Assembly (NCBI GenBank): GCA_020430445.1
Contig: JAGQJZ010000001.1
Span: forward strand, 22,990 to 86,989
DNA: 64,000 nt
Reading direction: 5' to 3'
Source: Nitrospina sp.
GTDB taxonomy: Bacteria; Nitrospinota; Nitrospinia; Nitrospinales; Nitrospinaceae
Numbering within the stretch: the first letter of the stretch is position 1; each line of letters begins with the position of its first letter. The position numbers were made by a program, and so were the translations under genes. The notes beneath the pieces were generated by a model. The model saw only the letters and a program-made list of their open reading frames with translations, was not told where the DNA came from and did not search any database. Positions 8,705-17,311 of the stretch are shown here, one piece after another.

Positions 8705-9247
8705 ATGGCTGAAAGCATCCAACACAAGCTTGGCCGGGTTCGGCCACCCAGAGTCCAGATCACCTACGATGTGGAAACCCTGGGTGCGATCGAAATGAAG
8801 GAACTTCCCTTTGTGGTGGGAATACTGGCGGATCTCTCCGGCAAACCGGAAGAACCCCTGCCGCTGCTCAAGGAACGGAAGTTCGTTGAAATCGACCGCG
8901 ACAACTTCAATGACATCATGAATTCCATCGAGCCCCGGCTGGCTATGCGGGTGCCCAACACCATCGCGGGCGACGATTCGCAGCTCAATGTGGAACTGAA
9001 GTTTCACAACATGGACGACTTCGAACCCGTGGAAATCGTCAAACAGGTTCCCGCCCTTCGCAAGCTGTACGAAGCGCGTCAGAAACTGAACGACCTTTTG
9101 ACCAAACTCGACGGCAACGATGAGCTCGACCGGCTCCTCAGTGAAGTGGTCGAAAATACTGACGGCTTGAACGAAATGAAAGCCGCCCGCCCCGCCGGTG
9201 AAGAAGCAGAAGGCGGCGAAGGTGGTGAGGAAGGAGGGGAAGGCTAA
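8705..9247 (+). CDS. tssB: T6SS contractile sheath small subunit TssB (VipA/IglA)
   Basis: TssB pairs with TssC to build the contractile sheath. The 180-residue product shows the family hallmarks near the N-terminus: a basic RPPRVQITYDVET segment, the conserved ELPFVVGILADLSG, and FVEIDRDNF with a following PRLAMRVPN. The C-terminus ends in a Glu/Gly-rich acidic tail (GGEGGEEGGEG) that is longer and more repetitive than usual. A very strong ribosome binding site (AAGGAGGGG) suits the high stoichiometry of a sheath protein. Its TAA stop overlaps the tssC ATG by one base, so translation is coupled. Confidence 0.95.
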   Translation: MAESIQHKLGRVRPPRVQITYDVETLGAIEMKELPFVVGILADLSGKPEEPLPLLKERKFVEIDRDNFNDIMNSIEPRLAMRVPNTIAGDDSQLNVELKFHNMDDFEPVEIVKQVPALRKLYEARQKLNDLLTKLDGNDELDRLLSEVVENTDGLNEMKAARPAGEEAEGGEGGEEGGEG

Positions 9248-10725
9248 TGGCTGAAGAAACCAGTGCAGAAGGCGGAGCCACAGCGGAAGAGCTGAGCCTC
9301 GTCGACAACATCATTCAGAACGGCCGCATCGCGCGCGACGAATCCCAACTGGAATACGCCAAGGACCTGGTCGCGGAATTCGCCACCCAGATTCTGGACG
9401 AGGGGATGACCGTCAACGCGGACACCGTGGCCATGATCTCCAACCGCATCGCCCAGATCGATGAACTCATCACCAACCAGCTCAACGAGGTCATGCACCA
9501 TGAGGACTTCCAGAAGCTGGAAGGCTCCTGGCGCGGCATGCATTACCTGGTCATGAACACGGAGACCAGCACCACGCTGAAACTCCGGTTGATGAACGTT
9601 TCCAAAGCCGATCTCCTGAAAGACCTGGAAAAGGCCGTCGAATTCGACCAGAGCGCGATGTTCAAGAAGGTCTACGAAGAGGAATACGGCACCTTCGGCG
9701 GACATCCCTACAGCATGCTGGTGGGGGACTACGAATTCACCCGGCACCCGCAGGATTTCGCGCTGCTGGAAAAAATCTCGCAGGTGGCCGCCGCCGCTCA
9801 CGCGCCTTTCATCTCCGCGGCGCACCCGAGGCTGTTCGATCTCGACAGCTACACGTCCCTGGGGATTCCCCGCGACCTGGCGAAAATCTTCGAAAGCATG
9901 GAGCTCATCAAGTGGCGTTCCTTCCGCGAATCCGAAGATTCCCGTTATGTGACCCTGACCCTGCCGCGGGCGCTCATCCGCCTGCCGTATGGCCCGGACA
10001 CGGTACCGGTTGAAGGGCTCGACTTCCGCGAGGACGTCGACGGGCGTGACCATAACAAATACGCCTGGACCAATTCCGCATGGATCCTGACCCAGCGCAT
10101 CACCAACGCCTTTGCCCTGCACGGCTGGGTGGCGGCGATCCGCGGCGTGGAAGGCGGCGGCAAGGTCGAAGGTCTGCCCACGCACACCTTCAAGACCGAC
10201 GAGGGCGACATCGCGCTCAAGTGCCCCACCGAAATCTCCATCACGGACCGGCGGGAAAAGGAACTCAACGACCTCGGTTTCATCTCGCTTTGCCACTGCA
10301 AGGGCACGGATTACGCGGCCTTCTTCGGCGGGGCGACGACGAACAAGCCCAAGGTCTACAACCTGGACGCGGCGAACGCCAACGCGCGCCTGTCCGCCCT
10401 GCTCCCCTACATCCTCAACGCATCGCGTTTCGCGCACTACCTGAAAGCGATCATGCGGGACAAGGTGGGCAGTTTCATGACCCGGGACAACGTCTCCAGT
10501 TACCTCAACAACTGGATCGCAAGTTACGTCCTGTTGAGCGACGAAGCCGGGCAGGAAACCAAGGCGAAGTATCCGCTGCGTGAGGCCCGCGTGGACGTCA
10601 CGGAGATCCCCGGGAAACCGGGCTGCTACAACGCCGTTGTGTTCCTGCGCCCGCATTTCCAGTTGGAAGAGTTGACCGCGTCGATTCGCCTGGTGGCGGA
10701 ATTGCCGCCTCCCGCCGGTGGTTAA
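9247..10725 (+). CDS. tssC: T6SS contractile sheath large subunit TssC (VipB/IglB)
   Basis: TssC is the large sheath subunit recognised by ClpV after contraction. The 492-residue length is normal for the family. Recognisable blocks are KLEGSWRGMHYLV in the N-terminal third, YGTFGGHPYSMLVGDYEF in the middle, and the FRESEDSRYVTLTLPR and C-terminal MRDKVGSFM regions. It starts inside the tssB stop codon (TAATG). The gene end also carries the promoter elements for hcp, which lie just past its TAA. Confidence 0.96.
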   Translation: MAEETSAEGGATAEELSLVDNIIQNGRIARDESQLEYAKDLVAEFATQILDEGMTVNADTVAMISNRIAQIDELITNQLNEVMHHEDFQKLEGSWRGMHYLVMNTETSTTLKLRLMNVSKADLLKDLEKAVEFDQSAMFKKVYEEEYGTFGGHPYSMLVGDYEFTRHPQDFALLEKISQVAAAAHAPFISAAHPRLFDLDSYTSLGIPRDLAKIFESMELIKWRSFRESEDSRYVTLTLPRALIRLPYGPDTVPVEGLDFREDVDGRDHNKYAWTNSAWILTQRITNAFALHGWVAAIRGVEGGGKVEGLPTHTFKTDEGDIALKCPTEISITDRREKELNDLGFISLCHCKGTDYAAFFGGATTNKPKVYNLDAANANARLSALLPYILNASRFAHYLKAIMRDKVGSFMTRDNVSSYLNNWIASYVLLSDEAGQETKAKYPLREARVDVTEIPGKPGCYNAVVFLRPHFQLEELTASIRLVAELPPPAGG

Positions 10726-10729
10726 AACC

Positions 10730-10738
10730 TGATATAAT
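10730..10738 (+). promoter_or_regulatory. Extended -10 promoter element for hcp
   Basis: TGATATAAT carries a perfect TATAAT (10733-10738) preceded by TGn, an extended -10 that can act without a good -35. No convincing -35 is present. It sits 5 bases after the tssC stop and about 80 bases before hcp. Confidence 0.55.
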
Positions 10739-10779
10739 GTCCGGGTCGCTGTTGCGGCCCGGACGGGTTGAAACCGTCC
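10739..10779 (+). promoter_or_regulatory. Structured hcp leader with two overlapping hairpins
   Basis: Hairpin 1 spans 10739-10764. GTCCGGG pairs with CCCGGAC and continues through T-G and CGC/GCG pairs to a TGTT tetraloop, giving an 11-bp stem. Hairpin 2 pairs GGACGG (10761-10766) with CCGTCC (10774-10779). The two share 10761-10764 and cannot form together. There is no T-run, so simple termination is unlikely. mRNA stabilisation, processing or attenuation are possible roles. Confidence 0.55.
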
Positions 10780-10819
10780 CCGGTGGGGATCCTATACCTG
10801 AACATGAAAGGAGACATAC

Positions 10820-11323
10820 ATGGCTGGTGACATGTATATGGAAATAGATGGAATCAAGGGGGAATCGACCGACAAGGATCATGCCGGCTGGTTTGAAATC
10901 ACCTCCTATTCCTTTGCCGCCAATCAGCCCGCGGCGGCCACCCGCAGCACGGCCGGCGGCGCAACGGTGGAACGGGTCTACCTGTCCGATTTCTCTGTCA
11001 CGAAATCCATGGACATCGGGACCCCGAGCCTGGCCCTGGCCTGCTGCACCGGACGGGCGCTCAAGAAAATCACCATCTCCTGCTGGCGTTCCGACACCAC
11101 GGGGGAAAAACCCACCCCGGTTGAATACATCAAATATGTTTTGACCGATGCGATCATCACCAACTACTCGGTCAGTGGTGGCGCCGGGGATATTCCGAGC
11201 GAGTCCATTTCCTTCAACTACGCCAAGATCACCTGGAACTACCTCCCGCAGAAGGAAGGTGGCGGCGGCAAGGAAGGAAACAAGGAATCCGGTTGGGATC
11301 TGTTTAAGAATGAAGCGGTCTGA
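10820..11323 (+). CDS. hcp: T6SS tail tube protein Hcp (TssD)
   Basis: Hcp hexamers stack into the inner tube and are secreted. The 167-residue protein begins with the family pattern MYMEIDGIKGES and continues with WFEITSYSF, the conserved VSKSMD-like VTKSMDIGTPSL, and a C-terminal beta segment ending ITWNYLPQ. A Gly/Lys/Glu-rich extension (GGGGKEGNKESGW) follows. It lies between sheath and baseplate genes with its own extended -10 and a structured leader, which fits the need for far more Hcp than baseplate protein. AAAGGAG is the Shine-Dalgarno. tssE starts within its last 14 bases. Confidence 0.96.
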   Translation: MAGDMYMEIDGIKGESTDKDHAGWFEITSYSFAANQPAAATRSTAGGATVERVYLSDFSVTKSMDIGTPSLALACCTGRALKKITISCWRSDTTGEKPTPVEYIKYVLTDAIITNYSVSGGAGDIPSESISFNYAKITWNYLPQKEGGGGKEGNKESGWDLFKNEAV

Positions 11324-11810
11324 GGATCTTTGGCCACGTAAATCGAAGCCCGATCCCGCACGCGCGGGGCTTCTCGATCGTCTGGTCGACCACGACCTGC
11401 ATTCGGACGAGGAGCCCCGCCCCAAGCGGACCTACGACCGGGACGAATTGTTCCTTTCCATCATCAAGGAACTGGACCGCGTCCTCAACACGCGGTGCAT
11501 CGTCCCGAAGAACGCCCTGAAACAGCGTCAACGCAGCGTCGTCGACTACGGCGTGGCCGACACCACGGGCATGAACACCCTCGCCCTCGACGACCACATC
11601 ACCATCACCCGTTCCATCAAGGAAGCCATCACCCGTTATGAACCCCGCCTCCAGCAGGTCCAGGTCTCGGTCGACCCTGTCGCCCCCAACGAACGTTCCC
11701 TCGTGGTGCGTATCAACGGCATGATCCAGCTGGATCACATTCGGGAGCCGGTGTCCTTTCCCATCGTCATCAAAAGCGATACCGGCCAAGTGACCGTGAA
11801 TGCTCAATAG
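11310..11810 (+). CDS. tssE: T6SS baseplate protein TssE (gp25-like)
   Basis: TssE is the gp25-like wedge protein that nucleates sheath assembly. The start at 11310, overlapping the end of hcp by 14 bases, gives a 166-residue protein of normal size. The frame is open further upstream, but that would overlap hcp extensively. Visible family features are the early LLDRLVD, then a central VVDYGVADTTGMN, SIKEAITRYEPRL with the conserved glutamate/arginine patch, and a C-terminal strand pair. It overlaps the tssF start by 11 bases, showing tight coupling within the baseplate block E-F-G. Confidence 0.92.
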   Translation: MKRSEDLWPRKSKPDPARAGLLDRLVDHDLHSDEEPRPKRTYDRDELFLSIIKELDRVLNTRCIVPKNALKQRQRSVVDYGVADTTGMNTLALDDHITITRSIKEAITRYEPRLQQVQVSVDPVAPNERSLVVRINGMIQLDHIREPVSFPIVIKSDTGQVTVNAQ

Positions 11811-13611
11811 CCAGGACGACCACCTCCTTTACTTCCAGCGCGAGTTGACCTATCTCCGCAAGATGGGTCAGGCCTTCGCCGAGCAATACCCGAAAATCGC
11901 CGGCCGCCTCGAACTCGGAACCGAACACAGCCAGGACCCGAACATCGAACGCCTCATCGAGGCCTTCGCCTTTCTCACCGCCCGCATCCAGATGGCGATC
12001 GAGAACGAGTTCCCGGAAGTCAGCTCGGCGCTGCTCAATGTCCTCTACCCGCATTTCATGAACCCGGTGCCGTCCATGAGCATCGCCCAGTTCCAGCCCG
12101 ACCCGGAACAGGGCCTGCTGACCAGCGGCCACACGATCAAGAAGCAGACACCGCTCTTTTCCACCACCGGACACGGCGAGATCTGCCGCTTCCGCACCTG
12201 CTACCCGGTCACGCTCTGGCCCCTGGAAGTGAAGGAAGCGGTGTTCGAATCGACGGACAAATACGAATTTCTCGATCAGGCATCGGACATCGCCACAGTC
12301 CTTCGCCTGCGCATCGCCACCCGCGGCGCGCCGCTCAAGAAACTGGCGATGAAGGACCTGGTGTTTTATCTCAACGACGAGTCGGCCACCTGTCACGAAA
12401 TCTACGAACTGCTGTTCTGCAACGCGCGCCATGTCGCCTTGCTGCACGAGGACACCAAGACGCCGGTGTATCTGCCGGAACAGGCCCTGACGCCGGTGGG
12501 ATTCGAACCGGATGAAGACATCCTGCCGTACAACCCGCTGGCCCATCCGGGCTACCGCATGCTGCAGGAGTATTTCACCTTCCCGGAAAACTTCCTTTTC
12601 TTCCGGCTGAACCACCTCGACCGGGTCGTGTCCAGCAAATACGTCGACGTCCTCATCCTGCTCGACCGCAAACCGCGCGACCGCATGGTGATCGGCAAGA
12701 ACACCTTCTGTCTGGGGTGCACGCCGATCATCAACCTGTTCACCAAAACGTCCGAGCCAATCCGCATCGAAGGGCGTGAAACCGAATATCGCATCCAGCC
12801 CGATCACCGGCGGGAACGCATCAGCGAGATCCATTCCCTGCTCCGCGTCTCGGGCTCGTCCGACCCGAAGGACGACACCCGCGTCTACGCTCCCTTTTAT
12901 TCGTTCAATCACGAAATGACATCGAAAGGGCAGGACGCCTTCTGGTACGCCACGCGGCAACCCACGGGGCGCAAGGACCTGCCGGGCACGGAGATGATCC
13001 TGCGTTTTGTCGACCTGAAATTCAATCCGCGCCAGCCCCCATCGGAGGTGATCTTCGCCCACACGCTGTGCACCAACCGGGACTTGGCGGAACAGTTGCC
13101 GGACAACGCGAAACTGCAAATCGAAGAAGCGGCGCCGCTGCAGCACATCCGCTGCCTGCGCAAACCCACGCCGCAACTGAACCCGACCATGCGCGGCGAG
13201 ACCCTGTGGAAACTCATCTCCCACCTTTCGCTGAACCACTTGTCGTTCTCCGAGGGGGGAGCGGGCAGCCTGGCCGCGCTCAAAGAAATCCTGCGGCTGT
13301 ACAGTTTTTCCAACCGGCAGTCCTCGGAACAGCAGATATCCGGCCTGCGCTCCATGGAATGCCGCAAGGTGGTGCGGCACGTGGGGCGCGAAGCCTGGAA
13401 AGGTTTCTGCCGGGGCACGGAAATCACCCTGACGTTTGACGAGAAGGCGTATGTCGGCAACAGCGCATTTCTGATGGCATCCGTTCTCAACCGGTTTTTT
13501 GCGCTCTACGCCTCCATCAACTCATTCACCCAACTGATCATCAACAGCGCCCAGCGCGATGGAACCTGGAAACGATGGCAACCTATGGCTGGCGAAAAGA
13601 TCGTTCTTTAG
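11800..13611 (+). CDS. tssF: T6SS baseplate protein TssF (VasA/ImpG)
   Basis: TssF and TssG form the baseplate wedge with TssE and TssK. The 603-residue length is typical. The N-terminus carries the family signature YFQRELTYLRKMGQAFAEQY, followed by GRLELGTEHSQDPNIERLIE and the FPEVSSALLNVLYPHFMNPVPSM block. The C-terminal third has the expected SLNHLSF region. It begins inside tssE, and its last 37 bases overlap tssG in another frame, a longer overlap than elsewhere in this locus. Confidence 0.95.
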   Translation: MLNSQDDHLLYFQRELTYLRKMGQAFAEQYPKIAGRLELGTEHSQDPNIERLIEAFAFLTARIQMAIENEFPEVSSALLNVLYPHFMNPVPSMSIAQFQPDPEQGLLTSGHTIKKQTPLFSTTGHGEICRFRTCYPVTLWPLEVKEAVFESTDKYEFLDQASDIATVLRLRIATRGAPLKKLAMKDLVFYLNDESATCHEIYELLFCNARHVALLHEDTKTPVYLPEQALTPVGFEPDEDILPYNPLAHPGYRMLQEYFTFPENFLFFRLNHLDRVVSSKYVDVLILLDRKPRDRMVIGKNTFCLGCTPIINLFTKTSEPIRIEGRETEYRIQPDHRRERISEIHSLLRVSGSSDPKDDTRVYAPFYSFNHEMTSKGQDAFWYATRQPTGRKDLPGTEMILRFVDLKFNPRQPPSEVIFAHTLCTNRDLAEQLPDNAKLQIEEAAPLQHIRCLRKPTPQLNPTMRGETLWKLISHLSLNHLSFSEGGAGSLAALKEILRLYSFSNRQSSEQQISGLRSMECRKVVRHVGREAWKGFCRGTEITLTFDEKAYVGNSAFLMASVLNRFFALYASINSFTQLIINSAQRDGTWKRWQPMAGEKIVL

Positions 13612-14624
13612 AAGAGTGGCTCTACGCCGAAGGCCACGCCTTCGAGTTTTTTCAGGCGGTCCGCCTTCTGGAGACGCTGTACCCCGAACGCGTTCCCGTG
13701 GGGGAAGGCTCCGACCCCTCCAAGGTGGTAGTCAAATTTCTCGGGAAAACCGGCCTGGAGTTCCCGCCCAACGAAGTCGATCACGTCACCCCGCCGGCCC
13801 ACGAGGACGAAGCCGCCCGCATGAAGGTCAACATCATGAGCCTGGCCGGCGCTCTGGGACCGCTGCCGCACTCCTACACGGAGGTGCTGCTCGAACGCTT
13901 GAAATTCAACGACACGGCGATGCGGGACTTCCTCGACATTTTCAACCATCGCCTGATCTCGCTCCTTTACCGCGTCCGCAAAAAGATGCGGCTGGGATTC
14001 GATTTCGCCTCTCCCGGGAAAGACCCGTTCACGCCCTATTTCTTTTCGCTCATGGGACTGGGCACGCCGGGTCTGGGAAAACGCTTCCAGTTTCCGGAAC
14101 GCTGCCTCCTCTATTACACCGGTCTTCTGGCTCTGAAACCGCGCTCGATGGCAGGCCTGGAAAACATCGCGTCGCATTTCTTTGGCGTTGCGGTCAAGGG
14201 CAGGATGTACCAGGGAAGGTGGTATAATCTCGAGGAAGATCAGTGGACTTCCATCGGAACGTTCGGCAAAAACAGGACGCTGGGGCAGAACACGGTGCTC
14301 GGCGGCAGGGTCTGGGACCAGGAACGCGCGTTCCGTCTGGTGGTGGGCCCCCTCACCTTCCGTCAGTTCGAGGATTTTCTGCCCATCAATCCCGGCTTCA
14401 GGAATCTTTGCGAAATCACCCGTTTCTACACGGGCGACGAATTCGACTTTGACGTGCAACTGAAACTGAACGCCGCCGAAGTCCCCGCTTCCCGGCTCAG
14501 CAGCCGGATGGGCCCCCGGCTGGGATGGACCTCCTGGCTGCGCACCCGGTTCTTTAAAAACGACGACGATCAGGTGGTCCTGTCCCCCGACCGCCTGCCC
14601 GCAACCTCCCAGACCGGACAATGA
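13575..14624 (+). CDS. tssG: T6SS baseplate protein TssG (VasB/ImpH)
   Basis: TssG is the partner of TssF in the baseplate wedge. The 349-residue protein shows the family start FEFFQAVRLLETLYPER, the conserved LAGALGPLPHSYTEVLLER, and the DFLDIFNHRLISLLYRVRKK block. The C-terminal part contains WTSIG and LGGRVWDQERAFRLVVGPL. It overlaps tssF by 37 bases and tssH by 4 (ATGA). Such overlaps keep the subunits at matched levels. Confidence 0.94.
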   Translation: MATYGWRKDRSLEEWLYAEGHAFEFFQAVRLLETLYPERVPVGEGSDPSKVVVKFLGKTGLEFPPNEVDHVTPPAHEDEAARMKVNIMSLAGALGPLPHSYTEVLLERLKFNDTAMRDFLDIFNHRLISLLYRVRKKMRLGFDFASPGKDPFTPYFFSLMGLGTPGLGKRFQFPERCLLYYTGLLALKPRSMAGLENIASHFFGVAVKGRMYQGRWYNLEEDQWTSIGTFGKNRTLGQNTVLGGRVWDQERAFRLVVGPLTFRQFEDFLPINPGFRNLCEITRFYTGDEFDFDVQLKLNAAEVPASRLSSRMGPRLGWTSWLRTRFFKNDDDQVVLSPDRLPATSQTGQ

Positions 14625-17308
14625 AATTCGACCTCAAGGAATTGATCGGCAAACTCAACGGCACCTGCCGAAGCTGTCTCGAAACCGCCGCCGCGCTCTG
14701 CGTCTCACAGACCCATTACAACGTCGAGGTCGAACATTTCCTGGTCAAGATGCTCGACGTTCCCGATTCCGATCTCAACCGCATCTTGAAACATTACGAC
14801 CTCAACGCAAGCGAAGTGAACCGCGAACTGATGGCCGCCATCGACCAGTTCGATCGCGGTAACAACCGCACCCCAGCGTTTTCCCTGCACCTGATGGAAT
14901 TGTTCCAGGAAGGCTGGATCATGTCCTCCCTCGTTTTCGGCGAACAGCAAGTGCGCTCCGGCGCGATCGTCCTCGGCATGCTGAGCCACGAGGCCCTGCG
15001 CGGGGTGATGGTGGAATCGTCGAAAACCCTCATGCAAATTCCGCGTCACAAATTGCGGCAGGACGTCAAGGAACTGTGCAAGGGCACGGTGGAAGATCCC
15101 GGACCGGGGAAACCCGCGCCGAAACGAGACACGGGACCGCAGGGCACAGCCGGATCTTCGGCAGGCTCCGCCCAGGCTCCCGCCGGATCGTCGAAGAATC
15201 CGGCGCTCGACCAGTTCACCGTCGACCTGACCCAACGCGCGCGCGACGGCCAGATCGACCCGATCCAGGGACGCGACTTTGAAATCCGCCAGGTGATCGA
15301 CATCCTCACACGCCGGCGGCAGAACAACCCGATCCTCACCGGCGAAGCGGGCGTCGGCAAAACCGCCGTGGCGGAAGGCTTTGCCCTGCGCATCGCCACC
15401 GGCGATGTGCCGCCTTCGTTGAAACAGGTATCGCTGCGCAGTCTCGACCTGGGTCTTTTGCAGGCCGGAGCGGGCGTCAAGGGCGAATTCGAAAACCGGT
15501 TGAAATCGGTCATCGGCGAGGTGAAAGCCTCCCCCACGCCCATCATCCTGTTCATCGACGAGGCGCACACGCTCATCGGCGCCGGAGCCGGCGGCCAGCA
15601 GGGGCAGAGCGACGCCGCCAACCTGCTGAAACCCGCGCTCGCCCGCGGAGAGTTGCGCACCATTGCCGCCACCACGTGGTCGGAGTACAAAAAATATTTC
15701 GAAAAGGACCCCGCCCTCACCCGCCGCTTCCAGGTGGTGAAAGTGGACGAACCCCGGCCGGAAGTCGCCATCGACATGGTGCGCGGCATCGTCTCCCATC
15801 TGGAACAACACCACCAGGTGGTCATCCTCGACGAAGCGGTGGCCGATGCGGTGAACCTGTCGGACCGTTACATCACCGGACGGCAGTTGCCGGACAAGGC
15901 GATCAGCGTGCTCGACACCGCCTGCGCCCGGGTGGGCCTGGGACAGAACGCGACGCCGCCCAAAGTGGAGGACGCGCAGCGGCGCATCGAACTCATCCGC
16001 CTGGAAGTGGAAATCCTCAACCGCGAAATGGCTTCCGGACGGGCGCACGACGACCGGCTGGCCAATCTCCAGACTCAGCTGGAGGGAACACAGGCTGAAT
16101 TGAAAAAGCTCGAGGCACGCTGGAACACGGAACTCGACATGGTGAAGGAAATCCACCGCCTGCGCGAGGAAACCGAAGGCAAACAGCCCGAAGGAGAAAC
16201 AGCGGCGGTCCCGGCGAAGTCCTGCCCGGAGATCATTGAGCTGGAACAGAAACTCGAAGCCTTTCAAGGTGAAGAACCGATGGTGCCGGTGTTTGTCGAC
16301 TCGCGCGTAGTGGCGTCGGTCATCTCCGGCTGGACGGGCATTCCCGTTGGCCGGATGCTCACCAATGAAATCCAGAACGTTCTCGATCTCAAGGAGAACC
16401 TGCAGAAACGCGTGGTCGGGCAGGACTCCGGACTCGAAGCCATCTGCCGCCGCATTCGCACTTCACGCGCGCAACTCGACGATCCGGGAAAACCCGTGGG
16501 CGTGTTCCTGCTCGCCGGACCGAGCGGCGTCGGCAAAACGGAAACCGCGCTGGCGCTGGCGGACCTGCTCTACGGCGGCGAACGCAACCTGGTGAAGATC
16601 AACATGTCCGAATACCAGGAGTCGTACACCGTGTCCAACCTCAAGGGATCGCCTCCGGGCTATGTCGGCTTCGGCCAGGGCGGCGTGCTGACCGAAGCGG
16701 TGCGGCGCGCACCCTACAGCGTGGTCCTGCTCGACGAAATCGAAAAGGCGCACAACGACGTGGTCGAACTCTTTTACCAGGTGTTCGACAAGGGCGAGAT
16801 GGAAGACAGCGAAGGCGTGCGGGTGGATTTCAAGAACACGGTGATCCTGCTCACCTCCAACACCGGCAGTGAAACGGTGATGCGTTTGTGCCAAAACGGC
16901 AAAGGCAGGGCTTCGGCGGAAGAACTCGAACGCGCTTTGCGCCCGGAACTGTTGAAGGTGTTCAAGCCCGCTTTTCTCGGGAGGACGGTGCTGGTGCCCT
17001 ACTTCCCGCTGGGCGACGACGAAATCCGCGACATCACCCGGCTCAAGCTCGGCAAAATAAAGGACCGCTTCCACAAGAGCCACCGCGCCGACCTGGCGTT
17101 CGACGACTCGGTGGTCGAAGCGGTGGTGGAGCGGTGCACGGAGGTCGAATCTGGCGCGCGCAACGTCGACCATATTCTCACCCACACCCTGCTTCCGGAA
17201 CTGGGACAATCCGTTCTGGAAAAAATGGCGGAGGGGCAGAATGTCGGAGCCGTCCGGGTATCGCTCGGCGGCGACGGAACCTTTGTCTACGAACTGAAGG
17301 ATTCCTGA
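14621..17308 (+). CDS. clpV: T6SS sheath disassembly ATPase TssH (ClpV)
   Basis: ClpV is the AAA+ unfoldase that recycles contracted TssBC sheath. The 895-residue protein has an N-terminal Clp-N-like domain, a Pro/Ala/Gly-rich linker (about 155-190), and a first AAA module with Walker A GEAGVGKT (about 241-248) and Walker B ILFIDEAHTL. A coiled-coil middle region follows (about 450-540), then a second AAA module with GPSGVGKT (about 633-640) and VVLLDEIEKAH, and a ClpB-type C-terminal small domain. Its place directly after tssG and before vgrG identifies it as the T6SS paralogue rather than housekeeping ClpB. Confidence 0.95.
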   Translation: MKFDLKELIGKLNGTCRSCLETAAALCVSQTHYNVEVEHFLVKMLDVPDSDLNRILKHYDLNASEVNRELMAAIDQFDRGNNRTPAFSLHLMELFQEGWIMSSLVFGEQQVRSGAIVLGMLSHEALRGVMVESSKTLMQIPRHKLRQDVKELCKGTVEDPGPGKPAPKRDTGPQGTAGSSAGSAQAPAGSSKNPALDQFTVDLTQRARDGQIDPIQGRDFEIRQVIDILTRRRQNNPILTGEAGVGKTAVAEGFALRIATGDVPPSLKQVSLRSLDLGLLQAGAGVKGEFENRLKSVIGEVKASPTPIILFIDEAHTLIGAGAGGQQGQSDAANLLKPALARGELRTIAATTWSEYKKYFEKDPALTRRFQVVKVDEPRPEVAIDMVRGIVSHLEQHHQVVILDEAVADAVNLSDRYITGRQLPDKAISVLDTACARVGLGQNATPPKVEDAQRRIELIRLEVEILNREMASGRAHDDRLANLQTQLEGTQAELKKLEARWNTELDMVKEIHRLREETEGKQPEGETAAVPAKSCPEIIELEQKLEAFQGEEPMVPVFVDSRVVASVISGWTGIPVGRMLTNEIQNVLDLKENLQKRVVGQDSGLEAICRRIRTSRAQLDDPGKPVGVFLLAGPSGVGKTETALALADLLYGGERNLVKINMSEYQESYTVSNLKGSPPGYVGFGQGGVLTEAVRRAPYSVVLLDEIEKAHNDVVELFYQVFDKGEMEDSEGVRVDFKNTVILLTSNTGSETVMRLCQNGKGRASAEELERALRPELLKVFKPAFLGRTVLVPYFPLGDDEIRDITRLKLGKIKDRFHKSHRADLAFDDSVVEAVVERCTEVESGARNVDHILTHTLLPELGQSVLEKMAEGQNVGAVRVSLGGDGTFVYELKDS

Positions 17309-17311
17309 TCC

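Noticed and set aside
11770..13380. Minus-strand open frame opposite tssF
   Set aside because: Shadow of tssF; composition is low in sense and there is no domain.
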